Shown here: positions 1 to 7,857 of the stretch, piece after piece
Position numbering within the stretch: the first letter of the stretch is position 1
How the letters are laid out: the number at the start of each line of letters is the position of its first letter
NCBI GenBank assembly: GCA_035533595.1
Contig: DATLTN010000058.1
Coordinates: forward strand, 1 to 43,838
Origin: Acidimicrobiales bacterium
GTDB lineage: Bacteria > Actinomycetota > Acidimicrobiia > Acidimicrobiales > Bog-793
Length of the DNA: 43,838 nucleotides
Direction: 5' to 3'
The notes under the pieces: generated by a model
What the model was told of the DNA's origin: nothing
The model's database searches: none
Seen by the model: the letters and a program-made list of their open reading frames with translations, nothing else
Translations under genes and position numbers: made by a program

Positions 1-24
1 CCCCCCCCACGAGGCGCGCCCCGA

Positions 25-1263
25 CTAGGCCTTGATACCTGCCGCCTTGCAGACGTCCTTGGTGACCGCAGAGCACAGTGCCGAGGCCGAGATGAACTTG
101 TCCTTGACGACCGTCGAGGCCATGTTCGAGCGGTCGACCCAGACCGGCGTCAGCAACGACGCGGGCTGCTTCTGGCCCGAGACCCCGGCGGGGGGCGTCG
201 TCGTGGAGTTCACGAGCGCCTTCGGCGGGGCCTTGTGCGCCCGGATGATGGTCGCCAAGGCGACCGCGTCCTGGGCCTCCTGGTACACGGCCTTGTAGAC
301 CGATCCGCACTGGTAGCCCTGGAGCACGTTCTCCATGCCCTGCAGCGTCGCGTCCTGACCCGTCGTCGGGATCTTGCGGGGGCCGACGCCGGCGTTCTTC
401 AGGTCCGTCACCACCGCGTTCGCGAGGCCGTCATTGGCCTCGACGGTCGCGTTGATGCTCGGGTGAGCGGTGAACTGCTGCTGGAAGATCGTGCCGCCGG
501 TGGCGTTCACCCACCCGGGCGTGATCTGCTCGCCGATGAGCGTGTAGCCCTTCTGGTTCGTCAGCCCGGCGCTAAGCGGCGTGCTCGCCTTGCCCCAGAT
601 CACCGAGTTGTAGCCCTGGGCGAAGGAGACGGCGTTGGGGTCGGTGTCCTGGCCGCCGTCGAGCACGAAGACCTTCGGCTTGGTCACGTGCCAGGCCGTG
701 ACGCAGGACACGAAGCCCTTGCCGATCAGCTGGCCGACGGTGAAGTTGTTGAAGCTCACGTAGTAGGTCTTAGAGCCCACGAACGTCGCCCGGTCGTAGC
801 TAATGACCGCCACGCCGTGCGATGCGGCGTAGGACTGGATCTGGGCACCCACCGTGCTGTCGATCGGGTCGAAGACGAGCACCTTGGCGCCCACCGCGAT
901 GTCGGCCTGGGCGTCTGCCAGCTCCGTCGCGTCGACGCCCTGGGCGTTGTCGATCTTGAACTGCGCCTTCGAGTACCCAGCGAGTCGGAAGGCCCTGGCC
1001 AGGTAGGGGGCGTCGAAGTCGACGTAGCGCGTCGACGAGGTCGTGTCCGGCAGGATCACCCCGACGAGACCCTTGCCGGCCGCCGTCAGCGCCTTGAACT
1101 TCGCCATTTCCGAGAAGCTGCTGTTGAACGACTTCACACTCAGCCCGGCCGGGACCGTGGCCTTGGCCACCGCCCCCACTGAGCCGCTCATCGCGACGAG
1201 GCCGACGAGGGAGGCGACGCCGAAGCCCGCTCCCAAACGTCGCCCGATCCGGATTCCATCCAT
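25..1263 (-). CDS. Sugar ABC transporter substrate-binding protein (XylF/RbsB-like)
   Basis: A 412-residue periplasmic-binding-protein type 1 lipoprotein-like or secreted protein that would bind a sugar outside the membrane and deliver it to an ABC permease. The N-terminus has Arg residues followed by a hydrophobic stretch (about residues 10-32) ending in Ala-rich sequence, typical of a signal peptide. The body has the family pattern: GVILPDT near residue 70, repeated 'VLVFDPIDS' and 'VISYDRA' strands, and a C-terminal 'EANDGLANAVV...GQDA' section typical of xylose/ribose binders. The ATG at 1263 is preferred over an in-frame TTG at 1269, because GGAGG lies 9 nt upstream of the ATG but only 3 nt from the TTG. 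No ABC permease or ATPase for it lies in the window; they may lie beyond the left edge, where transcription runs. A 23-bp motif shared with two other units lies about 70 bp upstream. The sugar specificity is not determinable. Confidence 0.88.
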   Translation of the reverse strand: MDGIRIGRRLGAGFGVASLVGLVAMSGSVGAVAKATVPAGLSVKSFNSSFSEMAKFKALTAAGKGLVGVILPDTTSSTRYVDFDAPYLARAFRLAGYSKAQFKIDNAQGVDATELADAQADIAVGAKVLVFDPIDSTVGAQIQSYAASHGVAVISYDRATFVGSKTYYVSFNNFTVGQLIGKGFVSCVTAWHVTKPKVFVLDGGQDTDPNAVSFAQGYNSVIWGKASTPLSAGLTNQKGYTLIGEQITPGWVNATGGTIFQQQFTAHPSINATVEANDGLANAVVTDLKNAGVGPRKIPTTGQDATLQGMENVLQGYQCGSVYKAVYQEAQDAVALATIIRAHKAPPKALVNSTTTPPAGVSGQKQPASLLTPVWVDRSNMASTVVKDKFISASALCSAVTKDVCKAAGIKA

Positions 1264-1331
1264 TTGCAACTACCTCCGTGTTCAATTCCCGCGAGCTGCG
1301 GCTCTAGAGAAGCGTGGAGGACCAGCGCTTT

Positions 1332-1354
1332 CGCCAATAGGGCCGAAGGGCTCT
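1332..1354 (-). promoter_or_regulatory. Shared 23-bp element, copy A (DosR-box-like)
   Basis: Read on the minus strand the site is AGAGCC-CTTC-GGCCCT followed by ATTGGCG. It matches copy B (1493-1515) over TCGGCCCTAYTGGCG with one difference, and copy C (3132-3154) over CCCTATTGGC. It lies about 70 bp upstream of the sugar-binding protein start. The GRGCC-N4-GGCCC layout recalls DosR/DevR dormancy boxes; that identity is inference. Confidence 0.5.
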
Positions 1355-1492
1355 CTTCTGTCACGAACGGCACGGAGCCCTTCAGGGACTAACGGTGCGG
1401 AAACGGCTGGCGCGGCGGCGTGGGCGGCCTGAACCGACCGTGGCCACGCGCGCCAGGAGGGCAGGGCCGCCGCCTCGGCCGGCGCAGCGGGA

Positions 1493-1515
1493 AGGGCCAA
1501 TCGGCCCTACTGGCG
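1493..1515 (+). promoter_or_regulatory. Shared 23-bp element, copy B (perfect palindrome core)
   Basis: AGGGCC-AATC-GGCCCT is a perfect 6-bp inverted repeat with a 4-bp spacer, followed by ACTGGCG. It lies 53 bp upstream of the DUF1918 ATG and thus ahead of the DUF1918-universal stress protein unit. Universal stress proteins are classic targets of DosR-type hypoxia regulators, which supports but does not prove an operator role. Confidence 0.55.
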
Positions 1516-1567
1516 CCTGCCGAAAGGGGGGAGGCTGGCATCGGAGCACTGGCAGAGGAGGAGCAAG

Positions 1568-1771
1568 ATGAAAGCAGTCGTTGGAGACCGCCTCGTCGTG
1601 AAGGGCCACCACCTCGGGGAGCCCGACCGCGACGGTGAGATCCTCGAGGTCCACGGCGGTCGGGGCACGCCGCCCTACCTGGTGCGGTGGTCCGAAGACG
1701 GGCATGTCGGCTTGGTGTTCCCCGGGCCGGACGCGCAGGTCGAGCACCTAAGGGCCGCACGCCGGGGATGA
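1568..1771 (+). CDS. DUF1918 domain-containing protein
   Basis: A 67-residue protein with the DUF1918 fold signature: 'GDRLVVKGHHLGEPDRDG' at residues 6-23, 'HGGRGTPPYLVRW' at about 29-41 and 'EDGHVGLVFPGPDA' after it. Family members are 55-70 residues long, so it is complete. They are common in actinobacteria and often encoded next to universal stress proteins. The biochemical role is unknown; an SH3-like small barrel is the usual structural expectation. AGAGGAGGAG directly upstream gives a strong ribosome-binding site. The stress protein follows 60 bp downstream on the same strand, so the two probably share a transcript. Confidence 0.9.
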   Translation: MKAVVGDRLVVKGHHLGEPDRDGEILEVHGGRGTPPYLVRWSEDGHVGLVFPGPDAQVEHLRAARRG

Positions 1772-1831
1772 GCCAAGGGCCGCGCACGTCGGCCGCCCGA
1801 TGCCAAGTCAACGATCCAGAGGAGGAACCTC

Positions 1832-2296
1832 ATGAGCAGCGACACAATGAGCAGCCTGCGCCCGGTGGTCGTAGGGGTCGACGGTTCCGAACCCTCGCGC
1901 GCGGCGCTCCGGTGGGGCGCCGAGGAGGCGCGACTGCGCGGCCTGCCGCTGGAGGCGGTCATCACCTGGGAGTTCCCGAACACCGACGGATGGGACTACC
2001 CCGACCTCGACCTCGATCTCGGCGAGGACGCGAAGAAGATGATCGACGAGACCATCACCTCGGTCCTCGGCGAGACACCCGACGCGCCCGTCACGGCGAC
2101 GGTGATCCACGGCCACGCGGCGCTCGTGTTGGTCGAGCGCTCCGAGGAGGCAGCACTCGTCGTGGTGGGGAGCCGCGGCCACGGTGGCTTCGCGGGCCTG
2201 CTCCTCGGATCGGTGAGCGAGCATCTCGCGGCGCACGCACGTTGCCCGGTCGCGATCATCCACGTCCCGAAGGACCGTCATCAGGAAAAGCGGTAA
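1832..2296 (+). CDS. Universal stress protein (UspA family)
   Basis: A 154-residue single-domain UspA protein, cytoplasmic, presumably ATP-binding and expressed under stress, hypoxia or dormancy. The N-terminal strand 'VVVGVDGSEPS' (about residues 11-21) and the C-terminal nucleotide-binding motif 'VVVGSRGHGGFAGLLLGSVS' (G-2x-G-9x-G-S/T pattern, about 110-130) followed by 'HARCPVAIIH' are all present, so it belongs to the ATP-binding subgroup. AGGAGGA lies 6 nt ahead of the ATG. A second in-frame ATG six codons on is less well placed. It sits downstream of DUF1918 and motif copy B. What it protects against is not visible in the sequence. Confidence 0.93.
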   Translation: MSSDTMSSLRPVVVGVDGSEPSRAALRWGAEEARLRGLPLEAVITWEFPNTDGWDYPDLDLDLGEDAKKMIDETITSVLGETPDAPVTATVIHGHAALVLVERSEEAALVVVGSRGHGGFAGLLLGSVSEHLAAHARCPVAIIHVPKDRHQEKR

Positions 2297-3131
2297 ATCG
2301 CGCCGCCGGCCCGCGCGCCGCCTCCGAACAGGGCGATCGTCGCGCCGCCCCACGGCGCGAGCGGTCGATCGCCGACCACAGGCGACCGGTGACGACACCG
2401 CGAAGGCCGGTGACCAGCCGAGCCGATCCGGGACCGACTGAGGACACAAGTCGGCGAGCTCATCGCCGAGGACGACGCGGTTCGCCGCAGCAGCACCGAG
2501 CCGCACACGAAATACGGCCGTCGCCTCGATCATGCCCTCGCCACGTCGGGAGCCGCGCGAGCTGCTGCTGCACCGAGAGCCGGGCGTCAAGCGGGCGCGA
2601 CACGCGCTGAGACCGTTGCGCGCTCCCGGGCACCGCGCCCGCGTCGAGCGTCGGCGCGCACGGTGCCGAGCTCCTCGGGGAATGCCACGAAGCGTCGCCG
2701 CCCGAGCGTTTCTCCGCGACCTGCGCGAGGCGAAACCACGAGCGCCGCCGATGCAACGACGCCGCATCTCGCATTTGCGCTCGGCACCCTCTCGGGGGGA
2801 GAGGCAGCCCGGATCGAGACGACCGACAACCCCTGCAGCGAACCGCTCGGTGTCTGCGGGGCCGCTTTGCCCAGGCGTGACCTCGGCGCCGCCCGCCGCT
2901 GGCGTCGCTTCGACGCGGTCGTCGGCGGGTTGACCCAGGAGAACGCCCTGTCGAGGCGAGGTGATGCCGCTCTTCCATGCCGGCTGCTACGCCGCGATGT
3001 CGAGGATCGGCGCCTCGATCCCCCAAGGCTGTCGGCTAGGACGTCCGTCAGGGCAGCGGGATCTGCGGCCAGGAATGCCCCTGCGCCACAACGCTCCCCG
3101 GGAGACCTGAGACCGAGATCTCCGCAGCCGA
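2297..3131. other. 835-bp stretch with no convincing gene
   Basis: Long open frames exist in several phases on both strands, but their translations are Arg/Ala/Pro-rich, lack recognisable motifs and have no ribosome-binding site ahead of their starts. They look like the chance openness of GC-rich DNA. The best candidate, a 157-codon frame at 2663-3136, has no family resemblance I can name and would run into the conserved element at 3132. It could be degraded coding DNA or a long leader. I see no RNA gene or repeat in it. Confidence 0.45.
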
Positions 3132-3154
3132 GGTGACCAAAGCCCCTATTGGCC
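3132..3154 (+). promoter_or_regulatory. Shared 23-bp element, copy C
   Basis: The sequence is GGTGACCAAAGCCCCT followed by ATTGGCC. Its 14-bp core GTGACCAAAGCCCC differs at two positions from the DosR-type sequence GGGACCAAAGTCCC. Its last part matches copies A and B over CCCTAYTGGC. It lies 71 bp upstream of the ATG of the STAS-ABC exporter unit. Confidence 0.5.
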
Positions 3155-3225
3155 GGGTCTCCCGCCGTCTTACCTTCACGAGAGCGTCGCAACTCCCCCA
3201 CGCGACCCGAGCCGGAAGGACCCCA

Positions 3226-3615
3226 ATGATCGCAAGCCTGGAACTTCCTATCGCCCCCCAATTCGAGCGGTCGGTCGGCCAGCTCGTGCGGCGCGTCGAG
3301 GCGCTCCACCGCCTCGCGGCCCTGCGCGCCCGTCCGCGGTCCGTCGCACCCGTCGAGGGCGTGATCGGCCACGACCACGCCACCTTGGTTCTGCACGGGC
3401 ATGTCGACCTGCAGCGGATGCCGGAACTCGGCGTGGTCATCGCGGGCATCCTGGCGCTCGCCCCACCCGCCCTTGTAGTCGACCTCACCGAGGCCAACTC
3501 GATCGGGCTCGACGCGCTCGCGGAGATCACCAAGATCACGCAGGCGCTACCACAGGTCGAGCTTCGCCTGCCCGTACCCACTAGCGCGACCTGCCGACAG
3601 CTCCTCTCGGCGTGA
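3226..3615 (+). CDS. STAS-domain-like protein (anti-sigma factor antagonist type)
   Basis: A 129-residue protein. Residues from about 45 form a STAS-like module: 'ATLVLHGHVDLQRMPEL' (beta-strand, turn and helix as in SpoIIAA-type antagonists), then 'ALVVDLTEANSIGLDALAEI', equivalent to the D-L-...-S-x-G-L segment carrying the phosphorylatable serine. The loop before that serine is short compared with SpoIIAA, so regulation by phosphorylation is uncertain. The first 45 residues are not assigned. The start at 3226 has GGAAGGA 5 nt upstream; an upstream in-frame ATG at 3133 lacks a ribosome-binding site and sits inside the regulatory element. The stop overlaps the next gene's GTG in GTGA, implying translational coupling to the ABC ATPase, an unusual partner. 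Confidence 0.6.
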   Translation: MIASLELPIAPQFERSVGQLVRRVEALHRLAALRARPRSVAPVEGVIGHDHATLVLHGHVDLQRMPELGVVIAGILALAPPALVVDLTEANSIGLDALAEITKITQALPQVELRLPVPTSATCRQLLSA

Positions 3616-4466
3616 GTGATCACGCAGGGCCGGGTTCCTCCGAGCTCGCCGTCATCGTCCGGGGCCTGGAGAAGGCCTATGGGGGGACGGCCGCGGTCGC
3701 CGGCATCGACCTTGAGGTCGCTCGCGGGGAGATCTTCGCCCTCCTCGGTCCGAACGGCGCGGGCAAGACGACCACGATGGAGATTCTGGAGGGCTACCGC
3801 GCTCGCGACCGGGGTGAGGTCTCCGTGCCCGGCCACGACCCGGGCCGCGAACGGGCCGCGCTGAAGTCACGCATCGGCATCGTGCTGCAGGCGACGGGCA
3901 TCGAGGCCTATCTCACTGTCGTCGAGACGGTGTCCATGTACGCGGAGCTCTATCCACGGCCCCTCGGCGTCGACGAGGTGATCGAGATCGTCGGACTCAC
4001 CTCCAAGCGCGACGAGCGGGTCATCCACCTCTCCGGTGGGCAGCAGCGCCGCCTCGAAATGGCGATCGCCTTCGTCGGTGACCCGGACCTCGTGTTCCTC
4101 GACGAGCCGACGACCGGCTTCGATCCCTCGGCCCGCCATGAGGCGTGGGACCTCGTGAAGCGCTTCGCCGCCCTCGGTAAGACCGTGCTGCTCACCACCC
4201 ACTACATGGACGAGGCGCGCTTTCTCGCGGACCGCGTCGCAGTGATCTCGGCGGGGCGGATCGTCGCCGAGGGCGCTCCCGCCGCACTCGAGTCGGGCAG
4301 CCGCGCCCGGACACGACTGCACTGCCGGCTCGTCCCACCGATGCTCCCGCCGAACGACCTCGGTCGGCCCGCCGAGGACGGCACGCTCGAGGTGGAACTC
4401 GACGACGTGCTGCCGACTCTGCACCGCCTGCTCCACTGGGCCGAGGAGCACGGCGTGGAGCTGTAG
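3612..4466 (+). CDS. ABC exporter ATP-binding protein, cut short by an amber codon
   Basis: ABC-2/DrrA-type ATPase of 284 residues: Walker A GPNGAGKTT at 46-54, signature LSGGQQ at 140-145, Walker B 'DLVFLDEP' at about 159-166, and the switch His in 'TTHYMDEA'. It would power export through the membrane protein encoded next. After '...HGVEL' the frame meets TAG (4464-4466), yet the same frame continues with 'EFEVTRPSLEDVYLELTNG', exactly the family's conserved C-terminal tail, to a TGA at 4566-4568 that overlaps the permease start. The full-length product would be about 318 residues. All nucleotide-binding residues precede the break, so a shortened ATPase could still fold. Possible explanations are real nonsense mutation, readthrough or a consensus error. 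Confidence 0.85.
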   Translation: MSDHAGPGSSELAVIVRGLEKAYGGTAAVAGIDLEVARGEIFALLGPNGAGKTTTMEILEGYRARDRGEVSVPGHDPGRERAALKSRIGIVLQATGIEAYLTVVETVSMYAELYPRPLGVDEVIEIVGLTSKRDERVIHLSGGQQRRLEMAIAFVGDPDLVFLDEPTTGFDPSARHEAWDLVKRFAALGKTVLLTTHYMDEARFLADRVAVISAGRIVAEGAPAALESGSRARTRLHCRLVPPMLPPNDLGRPAEDGTLEVELDDVLPTLHRLLHWAEEHGVEL

Positions 4467-4564
4467 GAGTTCGAGGTCACCCGGCCGTCGCTCGAGGACG
4501 TCTACCTCGAACTCACGAACGGGGTGGGCGCCGCCTTTCCCCGACCGTCCGGGGAGGCGCGCTC

Positions 4565-5335
4565 GTGAGCACCGTGGGTATCACGCTGTCCCAGGTGCAC
4601 TACGTCAACCGCGCCTTTTGGCGGAATCCGGCACGCGCTTTCTTCACGTTCGCCTTTCCACTGATGTTCCTCGTCATCTTCACCTCGCTGCTCGGGAACT
4701 ACACCCTCCGCCTCGGCCAGGTCACGATCCGGTCGTCGACGTACTACGTCGCCGCGATGGCCGCGTTCTCGGTGATCACCGCTTGCTACAACAACATCGC
4801 GATCGCGATGAGCTAAGGCCGCGACGCAGGGATCCTGAAGCGCATCGACGGCTCTCCGATGCCGCGGGCCGCCTTCCTTGCCTCACGCATCCTTCACGCG
4901 CTGTTGATCGCCGTCGTGCTCGTCGCCCTCACCGTCGCCTTCGGGCGCGCCCTGTACCACGCAGAGATCCCCACCGGGGCTGCCCTCGCCCGTTTCGTGC
5001 TGATGCTCGTTGTCGGATCAGGAACTTTCTGCGCGCTCGAGCTCGCGCTGACCGCGATCATCCCGAACGCCGACGCCTCGGCACCGATCGTGAACGCCAG
5101 CATCCTCCCGCTGCTCTTCCTCTCGGGCATCCTTATCCCGTTCGGGAATAACACGGCTTCGTGGATCCTCTGGGTGTCGCGCATCTTTCCCGTGCGGCAC
5201 TTCGCCGCCGGGATGCAGTCGGGCCTGGTCGGAACACCATTTGACTGGGTCGATCTCGTCATCGTGGCCGCCTGGGGGGCCGCCGGGATCCTCGCCGCGG
5301 CCCGCTATTTCCGCTGGGAGCCGAGTTCCAACTAG
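4565..5335 (+). pseudogene. ABC-2 type permease interrupted by an ochre codon
   Basis: About 256 codons in one frame from GTG at 4565 to TAG at 5333-5335, with a single internal TAA at 4814-4816. The first part (83 residues) has 'NPARAFFTFAFPLMFLVIF', the usual first membrane segment. The break falls in 'IAMS-*-GRDAGILKRI', and GRDAGILKR is the conserved cytoplasmic loop of DrrB-like permeases. The rest has further membrane segments around 'LLIAVVLVALTVAF', 'FVLMLVVGSGTFCALEL' and 'ILPLLFLSGILIPF', with the 'SGILIPF...FPVRHFA' family ending. Aside from the stop there is no frame change. A restart at the ATG 4859 would give only the C-terminal two thirds. As written it cannot make an intact transporter; with the ATPase it forms an exporter pair hit twice. 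Confidence 0.8.
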
Positions 5336-5701
5336 CGCCACGACGGCCATACGACGCAGCGCGGCCCACCAGGGCATTGCGCAAGTCCCGCTCGTCGATT
5401 CTTTTCGAATCTCCGTGCCCCGGGGGAACATTGGCGCCCTCCCCGGCGTTCTTCTATTTGGCATCATCGAAATGCTGGAAGGGAGGCAGGACCACCGGGT
5501 GATATGGGCGATATTCCCAACGCGTGCTCCGGGCTTCTGGACGGTGACGGGGCGTCGGCAGTTCTGACGTGACGCCGGTGCATCGGGAGACGGGTGCCGA
5601 TGAAGGACGCGGCCCCGCAAAGCCGGAGCGCTCGAAGCTCGACCGAGCGTCGTGACCTCGGCGCCGAAACCGGGCCAGGGGCACGCGTGACAACCGAATA
5701 A
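5336..5701. other. Intergenic region between convergent units
   Basis: No credible gene between the exporter stop and the UbiB-like gene. Open frames here have no family resemblance or ribosome-binding site. A stem of CCGGGG (5420-5425) and CCCCGG (5441-5446) is followed by the T-rich CGTTCTTCTATTTG and may end the exporter transcript. A second, stronger hairpin follows at 5702-5739. Local G+C is lower than in the flanking genes. Confidence 0.4.
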
Positions 5702-5739
5702 CAAATGCTCGGCGCGCGGCTGCGCTCGCCGGGCATTTG
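5702..5739 (-). terminator. 13-bp stem-loop, probable terminator of the ubiB-like gene
   Basis: CAAATGCTCGGCG pairs with CGCCGGGCATTTG (one G-U pair), with three more pairs possible inside the 12-nt loop. On the minus strand it lies about 70 bp past the UbiB-like stop and is followed by TTATTCGGTTG, moderately T-rich. It could act on both converging transcripts. Confidence 0.55.
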
Positions 5740-5808
5740 CGCGACCGGGGGCTGGCTCGCCCGGCCCCGGTCACGGTCGTGCCCCCGGTCATGGTCGTCC
5801 AGGGCAGC

Positions 5809-7479
5809 CTATCGACGGCCACGCCCGCCGGTCGCCGGCTGGCTCCGCCTGACGTCCGCACGGAAGACGTTGACCGCCAGCCAGAGGGCGCTCGTCGCGG
5901 CGAAGCCGAGGAAGACGACGGTGAGCACGGGGTAGCCGAGCACCTGGGTGCCGTGGCTGCCCGAGAACAGCGCGGCGGCGACGACGAGCGCGGCGGTCAC
6001 GATGCCGACGGTCACCCGGTTCGCCAGCTTCTGGAAACCTCGCATCAGCTCCGGGTCGTCGAAGCCCTGGATGTTGAGGCTGAAGCGCCCGTCGGCGACC
6101 GAGTCCATCACCTTGTTCAACCGCGCGGGGAGGTTCTCGACGAACTCCTTGGTGTCGAGGGCGGTCCCGAGGAGCCGGCGCGGCGAGAGCTCGCCGAGCA
6201 TGTGCCGCTGCATGAGGTCCGTCGCGTGCTCGCGGATCGCCGCGTTCGGCTCGAAGGTCGGATCGAGTGCCCGCGCCACCTCGTCGAGGTTGAGGAGCGC
6301 CTTCATCAGCATCGTGAGCTCCGGCGCGGGCCGCAGCCCACACTGGCCCGCGACGCGCGCCAGTTCACCGAGCAGCGTGCCGGCGCGCAACGACGAGAGG
6401 TCGGCACCCTGGCTCCGCATCACGAGGTCGGAGGCCTCGCGACGCAGCAACCGCGGCTGGTAGTCCTCGAGCGGCTCGCCCAGCTCCTCGAGCGCGCCCG
6501 CGACCTCCTCGCCGCGCCCGTCGCCCATCGCGAGGAGCAACCGCAGCAGCGTCGTCCGGGTGCCCGGGGCGACGTGGGCGACCATCCCGAGGTCGATCAC
6601 GCCGAGGCGGCCGTCGGAGGTAAGGAGGATGTTGCCGGGGTGCGGATCGGCGTGGAAGAAGCCGTGGATGAGGACCTGGTCGAGGTAGGCGGAGAAGAGC
6701 TCCTCGAGCATCGGTGCGCCGTCGATATCGATCTGGCCGATCGGCGGGATCGAGCCCACGTTACGGCCGTCGAGGAGCTCCATCGTGAGCACGCGCTCGC
6801 TGGTGTAGTCGTGCACCGGCTGAGGGATGACGAGCAGGTCGTAGTCGGCGAGGTCTTCGCCCAGGCGCACGAGGTTCGCCGCCTCGACGCGGTAGTCGAG
6901 CTCGTCGAGGGTCGACCGCCGGAACTGCTCGACCATCGCCCGGAAGTCGAGCCGGCCGGCCGCGTCCCCGTGGCGCTCCACGAACTCGGCGAGCTCGTCG
7001 ATCACGGCCATGTCCTCGACGATCTGCTCGCGGACCCCTGGGCGCTGCACCTTCACGGCCACCGCGCGGCCGTCGCGCAGGCAGGCCCGGTGGACCTGCC
7101 CGAGCGAGGCGGAGGCAAGCGGCTCCTCCTCGAAGGAGGAGAAGGCGGTCGAGACGCGCACACCGAGCTCGCTCTCGACGATCTCTCGCGCGACGTCGTA
7201 GGGCAGCGGGGCGACGTCGTCCTGGAGATGCACGAGGGCCGCGAGGTACTCCGCCGGCAGGAGGTCCGAGCGGGTCGAGAGCAGTTGACCGAGCTTGATG
7301 AAGGTTGGCCCGAGCTCCTCGAGCTGCTGCGCGAAGGCTTTGGCGTCCTCCGCCGTCGTGTCGGTACCGGGCTCCGGCCGACCGTCGGCGGCGAGGCGGA
7401 TTGCGCCGCGGTGCTTCACCAGGAGCCGACCGAGCTCGCCGTAGCGGGGGAGGTGGCGCGCCTTCAGCGAGGGACTCAT
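5809..7479 (-). CDS. UbiB/AarF (ABC1/ADCK) family protein kinase-like ATPase
   Basis: A 556-residue UbiB-family protein, membrane-anchored at its C-terminus. The KxGQ motif specific to the family is in 'FIKLGQLLSTRSDLLP' (about 60-75), the Ala-rich loop appears as 'LASASLGQVH' (about 125-134), the ATP-binding Lys in 'VAVKVQRPG', and the catalytic 'HADPHPGNIL' and 'VIDLGMV' motifs near 275-300. Two hydrophobic segments ('VGIVTAALVVAAALF' and 'VLTVVFLGFAATSALWLAV') close the protein, as in COQ8/UbiB. In other bacteria these proteins support quinone biosynthesis or lipid homeostasis. No quinone genes adjoin it, although UbiX/UbiD homologues lie 20 kb away and probably belong to catabolism. GGGAGG precedes the ATG by 3-4 nt. 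Confidence 0.92.
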   Translation of the reverse strand: MSPSLKARHLPRYGELGRLLVKHRGAIRLAADGRPEPGTDTTAEDAKAFAQQLEELGPTFIKLGQLLSTRSDLLPAEYLAALVHLQDDVAPLPYDVAREIVESELGVRVSTAFSSFEEEPLASASLGQVHRACLRDGRAVAVKVQRPGVREQIVEDMAVIDELAEFVERHGDAAGRLDFRAMVEQFRRSTLDELDYRVEAANLVRLGEDLADYDLLVIPQPVHDYTSERVLTMELLDGRNVGSIPPIGQIDIDGAPMLEELFSAYLDQVLIHGFFHADPHPGNILLTSDGRLGVIDLGMVAHVAPGTRTTLLRLLLAMGDGRGEEVAGALEELGEPLEDYQPRLLRREASDLVMRSQGADLSSLRAGTLLGELARVAGQCGLRPAPELTMLMKALLNLDEVARALDPTFEPNAAIREHATDLMQRHMLGELSPRRLLGTALDTKEFVENLPARLNKVMDSVADGRFSLNIQGFDDPELMRGFQKLANRVTVGIVTAALVVAAALFSGSHGTQVLGYPVLTVVFLGFAATSALWLAVNVFRADVRRSQPATGGRGRR

Positions 7480-7560
7480 GGCCCTCCCTTACCCCGAGCG
7501 GGCACAAACGACCAGCGACCCGCGCGCGGCCGAGCTCCCGAACGCGCTTTTGGGAGGCTG

Positions 7561-7857
7561 TCAGCCCCCCGCCATCGCGCCGATCACGTGGAGAGGCTCT
7601 CGCCCGGCCGCGACGGCGTCGGGGAGTGGGGCCTCGGGGGCCTCGTGGGAGACGTCCTCCTCACAGGCGTAGAAGCGGATGAAGGGGCGACGGCTGAGGG
7701 TGACCGGGTCGCGGATGGTGCCCTTCAGCACCGGGTGCTCCGCCTCGAGCGCGTCGAGGACGCTGCGCTGGGTGACGGCGCCCGCGACCTCGAGGCCCAC
7801 CTCGCGACCGGTGCCGGCGAGCTGCTGCAGGTGGGCGGGCAGGGTGACGCGGATCAC
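7561..7857 (-). CDS. MoaD/ThiS family small ubiquitin-like sulfur carrier
   Basis: A 98-residue beta-grasp protein ending in Ala-Gly-Gly, the C-terminal di-glycine that is adenylated and thiocarboxylated in MoaD/ThiS carriers. It starts '[14 protein letters not shown]' and has the '[12 protein letters not shown]' section. Members run 80-100 residues, so it is complete. The GTG start overlaps the TGA of the upstream BNR-repeat gene in GTGA, so the two are translationally coupled. No MoaE, MoeB or ThiG is nearby, so the sulfur acceptor is unknown. The two molybdenum hydroxylases in this window need molybdopterin, but a link to this distant gene is speculative. Confidence 0.82.
   Translation of the reverse strand: MIRVTLPAHLQQLAGTGREVGLEVAGAVTQRSVLDALEAEHPVLKGTIRDPVTLSRRPFIRFYACEEDVSHEAPEAPLPDAVAAGREPLHVIGAMAGG

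Larger units (their letters stand above)
1264..1567. other. Divergent regulatory intergenic region
   Basis: A 304-bp gap between the sugar-binding protein (leftward) and DUF1918 (rightward). It holds two copies of a conserved 23-bp element, one on each strand, and a 9-bp inverted repeat (GAAGGGCTC at 1345-1353, GAGCCCTTC at 1375-1383, loop 21 nt) that could form a hairpin in the leftward leader or serve as an operator. Strong ribosome-binding sequences end it on both sides. No convincing gene is present. Confidence 0.55.

Noticed and set aside
2663-3136. A 157-codon plus-strand open frame
   Set aside because: No ribosome-binding site, no recognisable domain, mixed codon use, and its end runs into the conserved regulatory element.
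4464-4816. Stop codon reassignment to explain both premature stops
   Set aside because: Both TAG and TAA also terminate intact genes in this window, for example at 25-27, 2294-2296 and 5333-5335, so a changed code is not supported.
5241-5567. A 108-codon open frame over the permease end and the gap
   Set aside because: Its first part overlaps the permease tail in another frame; the rest has no recognisable motif and no ribosome-binding site.
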